A stretch of 8,452 bases of DNA. Origin: an uncultured Opitutaceae bacterium (GTDB lineage Bacteria; Verrucomicrobiota; Verrucomicrobiae; Opitutales; Opitutaceae). Shown piece by piece: positions 5,950-8,452 of the stretch. The translations under genes were made by a program, and so were the position numbers. The stretch covers positions 1-8,452 of the forward strand of contig CAMLSH010000147.1 in NCBI GenBank assembly GCA_946482625.1, written 5' to 3'. How positions within the stretch are numbered: position 1 is the stretch's first letter; each line of letters begins with the position of its first letter. The notes beneath the pieces are model-generated. The model had not been told where the DNA came from. It searched no databases and worked only from the letters and a program-made list of their open reading frames with translations.

Positions 5950-6474
5950 TCAAGGTTTCTCGTCGCTATACGACAACGACGCGTAAACCACTCCCACGAG
6001 ATTTTCCCGCGTCACCCGGTCTTTGTCTTCGCGGGTATTATTGATGCCCTGCACCCGCCAGCCTTTCGCCTCCCGCGCCAGCGTCTGGTGAACGACCAGT
6101 TTCCCAACGCGGTTGGAATAGACCACGCTCATACCGGGCTTGAGGTCGTCATAAGCTATCTTGCTGATGACCAAAATCGTGTTCTCGCCGTAAACCGGCT
6201 TCATCGAATCGCCCGCACCGATCACCTCAGTCCGCCCAGGCGCCAACGCTGCGATGGCCTCGGCATCCTTCCACGCCTGGAGTTTGCTGACGTTCGCCGC
6301 GGGAGCGTCCTGTGCATTCTTCTCGCGCGAAGCCGAAGCCGGGGCCTGCGCCGGCTTCTCCGCCAACGCAGGGGTCGTCAGGCTCCACAAACACACCACG
6401 CCCAAGCACGCAGCCCGCGCATTTCGAAGACGCGACAGGTGTGGCCGACGCAGCAACAACTTCACAGACATCAT
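5950..6474 (-). CDS. Exported signal-peptidase-like protein (S26/S24-like) with Ser/His
   Basis: A 174-residue protein with a basic N-terminus (RR at 9-10 and further Arg), a hydrophobic stretch (about 21-35) and an AxA-type cleavage site (PALA, 35-38), followed by an Ala/Pro/Glu-rich linker. From about 82 on it resembles the catalytic fold of signal peptidase I. GAGDSMKP (87-93) supplies the nucleophile position Ser90. ILVISK and LKPGMSVVYSN match the next two strands. LVVHQTL (127-132) has His129 where bacterial enzymes have the general-base Lys, as in SipW/ER-type signal peptidases. GINNTRED (143-150) resembles the GDNN box, with the Gly-Asp aspartate replaced by Ile. A role as a processing peptidase is possible but unproven. 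The frame continues upstream to 6726, but the signal sequence sets the start near 6474. GGGAG abuts this ATG, so the ATG at 6471 or the GTG at 6465 (about nine bases from GGGAG) may be the true start. Confidence 0.75.
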   Translation of the reverse strand: MMSVKLLLRRPHLSRLRNARAACLGVVCLWSLTTPALAEKPAQAPASASREKNAQDAPAANVSKLQAWKDAEAIAALAPGRTEVIGAGDSMKPVYGENTILVISKIAYDDLKPGMSVVYSNRVGKLVVHQTLAREAKGWRVQGINNTREDKDRVTRENLVGVVYASLSYSDEKP

Positions 6475-6595
6475 CTCCCATAAATCGACCGCCTTCGACC
6501 GAGCTGAAATTTGTGCCGTAAAATCCATGTAAATGACCGTTAAGTAGCGGAAGCGGATGCGTTTTGCGTTCAGTGTACGCCCGGTTTCGCCGAAC

Positions 6596-6600
6596 AGGGA
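6596..6600 (+). promoter_or_regulatory. Ribosome-binding site deciding a GTG start
   Basis: AGGGA lies nine bases before GTG at 6610 and fifteen before the in-frame ATG at 6616. The spacing favours the GTG as start of the response regulator. Confidence 0.5.
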
Positions 6601-6609
6601 TAAGTAATA

Positions 6610-7263
6610 GTGCCTATGAAACGACTCGTTATCATCGAAGACCAGACTGCCATCCGCGAAATGCTCGTCGAGATCCTGCGCAGCGATCCAAATTACCAGC
6701 TGGTCGGCGAGAGCGGCGATGGGCAAAGCGCGTACACTCTCTGCCTCGACGTCAAACCCGACCTCCTCGTGCTCGACGCCAAGCTCCCGGGTCTCAACGG
6801 CGTCGATCTCCTCCGCCGCATCGGCAAGCAGCTCAAAAACGTCCGCGTACTCGTTTTCTCAGGACACGAAAATCCCGTGCTCGTGCGCGAGATGCTCGAA
6901 GCCGGCGCCCACGGCTTCGTCGAAAAGACCGCCGGCCTCATCGAATTTAAAAAGGGCCTCGAAACCGTCGCCGGTGGTGGCACCTATTTTGGCCCCGCTG
7001 TCGCCGCCCTGCTGCGCAACGTCGTCGCGAACCCCGGCTCCAGCTCGACCGCCGACTTCCTCACCGATCGCGAACGCGAAATCCTCCAACTCGTCGCCGA
7101 AAGCCACAGCACCAAGGAAATCGCCTCCAAACTCGGCATCAGCGTGAAGACCGTGGACAACCACCGCACAAACTTGATGCGCAAACTGAACCTCCACGAC
7201 GTCGCCAGCCTCACCCGCTACGCGCTGGAAGTCGGCCTCATCGAGCCCCGCAAGCTCGCCTGA
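6610..7263 (+). CDS. Response regulator transcription factor, NarL/LuxR family
   Basis: A 217-residue two-component response regulator. The N-terminal receiver domain (about 4-122) has the acidic pair Glu10/Asp11, the phospho-acceptor Asp56 in [10 protein letters not shown], the switch Ser84 in VLVFSG and the conserved Lys106 in FVEKTAG. A linker of about 25 residues leads to a GerE/LuxR-type helix-turn-helix (about 150-212): [34 protein letters not shown] as the DNA-contacting helices, and [18 protein letters not shown]. All residues needed for phosphorylation are present, so it should work as a phosphorylation-controlled activator or repressor. No sensor kinase is encoded in the window, making it an orphan here. 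The GTG start is chosen from the ribosome-binding site; ATG at 6616 is the alternative and changes only two residues. It is divergent from the exported peptidase-like gene, with 135 bases between starts, so shared regulation is possible. It ends at a strong terminator. Confidence 0.93.
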   Translation: MPMKRLVIIEDQTAIREMLVEILRSDPNYQLVGESGDGQSAYTLCLDVKPDLLVLDAKLPGLNGVDLLRRIGKQLKNVRVLVFSGHENPVLVREMLEAGAHGFVEKTAGLIEFKKGLETVAGGGTYFGPAVAALLRNVVANPGSSSTADFLTDREREILQLVAESHSTKEIASKLGISVKTVDNHRTNLMRKLNLHDVASLTRYALEVGLIEPRKLA

Positions 7264-7304
7264 TCCGCACCAAGGAACGCACTTCGGTTAGCGTCTCCCT
7301 TTCC

Positions 7305-7351
7305 GGTTTCAGTCTTCTGAGACCAAAGCCGCACAACCCGTGCGGCTTTTT
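7305..7351 (+). terminator. Tandem hairpins with T-run after the response regulator
   Basis: An 8-bp stem (7305-7312 with 7317-7324, one G-U pair, loop TCTT) abuts a perfect 10-bp stem AAAGCCGCAC/GTGCGGCTTT (7325-7334 with 7340-7349, loop AACCC), whose T-run reaches 7351. The second is a textbook intrinsic terminator for the plus strand. On the minus strand the stem gives only TTT, so stopping the convergent chelatase-like gene would be weaker. Confidence 0.9.
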
Positions 7352-7400
7352 CATTTCTCCGAGATGGAGAGATGACATCCGTGTCGTCCGCAGCCAGCGA

Positions 7401-8336
7401 TCAGCGCTGCCGAAGTGCCGCCACCGCTTCTCGGTATCGATCTGCCAAAACCTCCAGGACTCGCACATCCGTCCCGATTGTACTCGTCACCCAAGTACGC
7501 AGTCCCGGACGTTCCGCCCGCGCCGCTGCACAGATCTCCGTGATGTCTCCGCCCTCACCTGCGTGACGGCCCGGCGAGAGAAACTGCAACGCCAGGACAA
7601 CATCGCCCGAGTCAAACGGTGGCGTCCTCAATCGCTCCGCCAGCAAAGGATCGTTAAACGCATACTCCGGCCCCGGCCTCCGCTCCATCGAAGCCACGCC
7701 GACTGTCTCAACCTCAGACGCCAACAATCGCCTGACGTGATCCGCCAGCCAGTCGCGCACGGCCGCCACGCCGCGCTGCGGGCTCCCGTGATCCACCACG
7801 ACCACTTTGGCCGCAGACAATTCCTCTGCGCGTATCGTCGCCCGTGTCACCTCCGCCAGCGCCTCCGCCACGCACACGTCGCCCTCGGCCGGCTCCACTA
7901 GCCAGCGCGCCAGCTCGATTCGTGCCTCGGGAAATTTGCCCGCGATCGACGCCAATCGCTCCGGCACATAACCAGTCAACGCCCCGCTCGGCCCGAAAAA
8001 AAGCGGCACCAACACGGCATTCCCCTTCGGGCTTTCCGCCAGCCACGCGAGCAAAGCCGGCTCCAGCAACTCCGCCCGCACGCCTCCCAGTTCCCCGGCA
8101 TCCACCCCGCTCGAATGCAAAAGCGAAACGGCTTTCACGCGCGTTCCGATTCGCGGCTCCAGCAAGCCGGCAATTGCGCGCAAATTCAGGGTCGAAGCCG
8201 CCCGCAGCGAACCGTTATCGAACAGAAAACACGTCGGCAGATCAGGAGAGTTCACGAGTCGGTGGCGTGCAGGGGATAAATGACTTGCCGACGCAATTCC
8301 GTTACTCAATAAGGTCAACCACTGCCGACTTTCCAT
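7401..8336 (-). CDS. CbiX/sirohydrochlorin chelatase-like two-domain protein
   Basis: A 311-residue protein with two tandem CbiX-like halves. CbiX/SirB/CbiK-type enzymes insert Co or Fe into sirohydrochlorin for cobalamin or siroheme. The C-terminal half (about 176-305) keeps both metal-site histidines: VVVVDHGSPQR (His183) and LQFLSPGRHAGEGGDI (His258). It also has the VASMERRPGPEYAF segment that follows the second strand in this family. The N-terminal half (about 35-148) aligns in pattern (CFLFDNGS, VLVPLFFGPSGALTGYVPERL) but has Asn41 and Ala119 at the two histidine positions, so it is probably structural. No other tetrapyrrole gene is nearby, so metal and pathway are unknown. The start is uncertain. 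ATG at 8336 gives 27 residues without family resemblance and lies only six bases from the divergent lipoprotein ATG. GTG at 8255 would begin just before the conserved domain. Confidence 0.85.
   Translation of the reverse strand: MESRQWLTLLSNGIASASHLSPARHRLVNSPDLPTCFLFDNGSLRAASTLNLRAIAGLLEPRIGTRVKAVSLLHSSGVDAGELGGVRAELLEPALLAWLAESPKGNAVLVPLFFGPSGALTGYVPERLASIAGKFPEARIELARWLVEPAEGDVCVAEALAEVTRATIRAEELSAAKVVVVDHGSPQRGVAAVRDWLADHVRRLLASEVETVGVASMERRPGPEYAFNDPLLAERLRTPPFDSGDVVLALQFLSPGRHAGEGGDITEICAAARAERPGLRTWVTSTIGTDVRVLEVLADRYREAVAALRQR
8285..8313 (+). promoter_or_regulatory. Candidate promoter of the lipoprotein gene
   Basis: TTGCCG (8285-8290), 17 bases, then AATAAG (8308-8313) gives four of six matches to each sigma-70 box with optimal spacing, about 30 bases before the ATG at 8343. 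It would lie inside the divergent chelatase-like gene if that starts at 8336. Weak on sequence alone. Confidence 0.3.
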
Positions 8337-8342
8337 TTCCTC

Positions 8343-8452
8343 ATGAACCTCTTCTCGAAGTCATTCTCCTTCGCCCTTCTCAGCGCTGTCGTCGCCCTCA
8401 CCGGCTGCGTGAAAAAACCGTCCCGCCCAGATCCAAACTCGACCGTCTTGGG
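8343..8452 (+). CDS. Lipoprotein, N-terminal fragment (runs off the window)
   Basis: Only the first 36 complete codons are present. They encode a clear lipoprotein signal peptide: Lys at position 6, a hydrophobic core (FSFALLSAVVAL) and the lipobox LTGC with the lipidated Cys at 22, followed by VKKPSRPDPNSTVLG. The mature protein should be anchored in the outer or inner membrane through the acylated Cys. Residues after the Cys are Lys, not Asp, so the Asp+2 inner-membrane retention signal is absent and transport to the outer membrane is the likelier outcome by E. coli rules. A short charged Pro-rich start like this is seen in OmpA/Pal-type lipoproteins, but the diagnostic domain is outside the window, so I give no gene name. 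No Shine-Dalgarno is apparent. It is divergent from the chelatase-like gene. Confidence 0.75.
   Translation, partial: MNLFSKSFSFALLSAVVALTGCVKKPSRPDPNSTVL

Noticed and set aside
5941..6483. 180-residue plus-strand frame opposite the peptidase-like gene
   Set aside because: Arg/His-rich shadow; the minus strand carries the signal peptide and the S26-like motifs.
6475..6726. N-terminal extension of the peptidase-like protein to 6726
   Set aside because: It would overlap the response regulator start and place about 84 unrelated residues before a clear signal sequence.
7272..7300. GGAACGC box after the response regulator as another ECF promoter
   Set aside because: No TCNNA element follows at 15-17 bases, and it leads into a terminator.

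Overview
The window is a GC-rich, gene-dense chromosomal segment. Its most likely source is a Verrucomicrobiota of the Opitutaceae type. This is inferred from strong C/G third-position codon preference, a short DapB, a CbiX-like duplicated chelatase, a DUF4070-type radical SAM enzyme, and weak Shine-Dalgarno sites before several genes. No rRNA or other taxonomic marker is present, so the assignment is tentative. I see no transposase, integrase, CRISPR array or phage gene.

Layout. (1) Bases 42-2455, plus strand: dapA and dapB, five bases apart, encode two successive steps of lysine/diaminopimelate synthesis. After a 171-base spacer comes ruvA, the Holliday-junction-binding subunit of RuvAB. 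The spacer holds a perfect 24-bp hairpin across the dapB stop codon and two arrays of a TGACCAR-like heptamer in opposite orientation. (2) Bases 2510-3855, minus strand: an ECF sigma factor and its membrane anti-sigma factor, translationally coupled by an ATGA overlap. Upstream is a good sigma-E-type promoter (GGAACAA, 16 bases, TCAAA), suggesting autoregulation. An intrinsic terminator for this operon lies inside the last codons of convergent ruvA. (3) Bases 4072-4146, plus strand: tRNA-Lys(UUU) with encoded CCA. (4) Bases 4219-5700, minus strand: a B12-binding radical SAM protein with a DUF4070-like C-terminus. Bases 5701-5949 hold no gene I can support, only a candidate -10 box and a weak dyad. 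(5) Bases 5950-6474, minus strand: an exported protein resembling signal peptidase I, with Ser and His where bacterial enzymes have Ser and Lys. Divergent from it (6610-7263, plus) is a NarL/LuxR-type response regulator, closed by two tandem hairpins and a T-run. (6) Bases 7401-8336, minus strand: a two-domain CbiX/sirohydrochlorin-chelatase-like protein whose N-terminal half has lost both histidines. Divergent from it, and cut by the window end, is the start of a lipoprotein gene.

The genes fall into unrelated housekeeping and regulatory units. The least explained parts are the zinc-less anti-sigma factor with its near-leaderless promoter, the Ser/His peptidase-like protein beside an orphan response regulator, and the inverted heptamer arrays. 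None is by itself proof of a new system.
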